The notes below the pieces were generated by a model that saw only the letters and a list, made by a program, of their open reading frames with translations, searched no databases and had not been told where the DNA came from. A program made the position numbers and the translations under genes. From CAMTWJ01 sp964643605 (GTDB lineage: Bacteria; Patescibacteriota; Saccharimonadia; Saccharimonadales; 2-12-FULL-41-12): 5,701 nt of DNA. Positions 5,232-5,701 of the stretch are shown here, piece after piece (within the stretch, counting starts at the first letter, position 1; each line of letters opens with the position of its first letter). The DNA lies in assembly GCA_964643605.1 (NCBI GenBank), contig CAZXTF010000032.1, positions 1 to 5,701 on the forward strand, written 5' to 3'.

Positions 5232-5701
5232 GTGGCAGATTTTAATAAAATTTTAGATGCGGGTGATGTAGATAACGGCATTATTAATACAATCGTTGAG
5301 ATTCCAAAGTGGTCTACACTTAAGATTGAATGGAACCGAGAGCTGGCGGTGTTTGAGCTTGACCGAGTAGAACCAAGTGTTTTCGCAAAGCCAGTTAACT
5401 ATGGTTTTATTCCGCAGACTTTGGACGAAGATGGCGACGAACTGGATACTTTAATAATTACAAACGACCCTATTCCAACAGGGGTGTACCTGAAAGCTCG
5501 AGTAATTGGTGTGTTGAAATTTGTTGATGACGGTGAAGTAGATGACAAAATTATCGTAGTTCCAGCTGATGATCGAAATACTGACGATGCGCTGCAATCG
5601 ATTGATGACTTGCAAGAACGGTGGAAGCAAAAGATCGAGCATCACTTCTCCCACTACAAAGACCTCAAAAAACCTGGCAGTACGAAAGTCGAAGGCTGGG
5701 G
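5232..5701 (+). CDS. ppa: Inorganic pyrophosphatase, family I, 3'-truncated by the window edge
   Basis: A soluble cytoplasmic Mg-dependent enzyme that hydrolyses pyrophosphate, pulling forward aminoacylation and nucleic acid synthesis. The window shows 156 complete codons from the GTG start, out of a usual 170-180; the C-terminal tail is missing. Matches to E. coli residues by motif: V-E23-I-P, K31, R45 (in E-L-D-R), N56-Y-G-F, the signature D67-G-D69-E-L-D72, the metal pair in V-D-D-G-E-V-D-D-K106 (99-106), and H-Y142-K143-D-L, followed by K-V-E-G-W. All expected metal and phosphate ligands are present. The residue after the signature's last Asp is Thr73, where the PROSITE family pattern as I recall it expects a small hydrophobic residue, a minor departure. 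The N-terminus (M-A-D-F-N-K-I-L) resembles Saccharibacteria homologues as I remember them. ppa is transcribed divergently from the phosphodiesterase gene. Confidence 0.95.
   Translation, partial: MADFNKILDAGDVDNGIINTIVEIPKWSTLKIEWNRELAVFELDRVEPSVFAKPVNYGFIPQTLDEDGDELDTLIITNDPIPTGVYLKARVIGVLKFVDDGEVDDKIIVVPADDRNTDDALQSIDDLQERWKQKIEHHFSHYKDLKKPGSTKVEGW

Overview
This window is chromosomal housekeeping sequence from a bacterium. My best guess is a member of the Candidate Phyla Radiation (Patescibacteria), most like Ca. Saccharibacteria (TM7). That rests on remembered family character: the N-terminus of the pyrophosphatase, a membrane-anchored FKBP with an F-Q-S-S motif, very compact genes and short leaders. 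No search was run. All six visible stop codons are standard (TAA, TAG, TGA) and no gene needs TGA read as an amino acid, so nothing points to the recoded SR1/Gracilibacteria groups. A run of 10 Ns inside trxB marks an assembly gap, so this is probably draft or metagenome-derived sequence.

Layout: the 3' three quarters of pheT (phenylalanyl-tRNA synthetase beta chain) enters from the left edge. Next on the + strand come a membrane-anchored FKBP-type prolyl isomerase, an 82-residue NrdH/glutaredoxin-like redoxin and a thioredoxin reductase (trxB). The redoxin and trxB are separated by about 176 bases. That spacer holds a 121-bp element with terminal inverted repeats and a central hairpin, and the element's left end overlaps the redoxin stop codon. 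trxB converges with a two-gene - strand operon in which a glycerophosphodiester phosphodiesterase is transcribed first and a flavin reductase (FNR-like) follows, coupled through an ATGA overlap. The stop codons of trxB and the flavin reductase share one CTAG. Divergently from that operon, a family I inorganic pyrophosphatase (ppa) runs off the right edge.

How the genes fit together: the redoxin and TrxB plausibly form one NAD(P)H-driven thiol reduction chain, needing no glutathione. PheT and Ppa are linked only in that Ppa removes the pyrophosphate released by aminoacylation and other biosynthetic reactions. The FKBP is predicted to act outside the membrane.

Regulation: one textbook sigma-70-type promoter lies before the redoxin. 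A recurrent -10-like motif, AAGRTATA, sits before the FKBP, trxB and ppa genes. A consensus TATAAT placed so close to the phosphodiesterase start codon suggests a leaderless mRNA. I found no defence system, CRISPR array, RNA gene, transposase or phage gene. The most notable unexplained structure is the inverted-repeat element between the redoxin and trxB.
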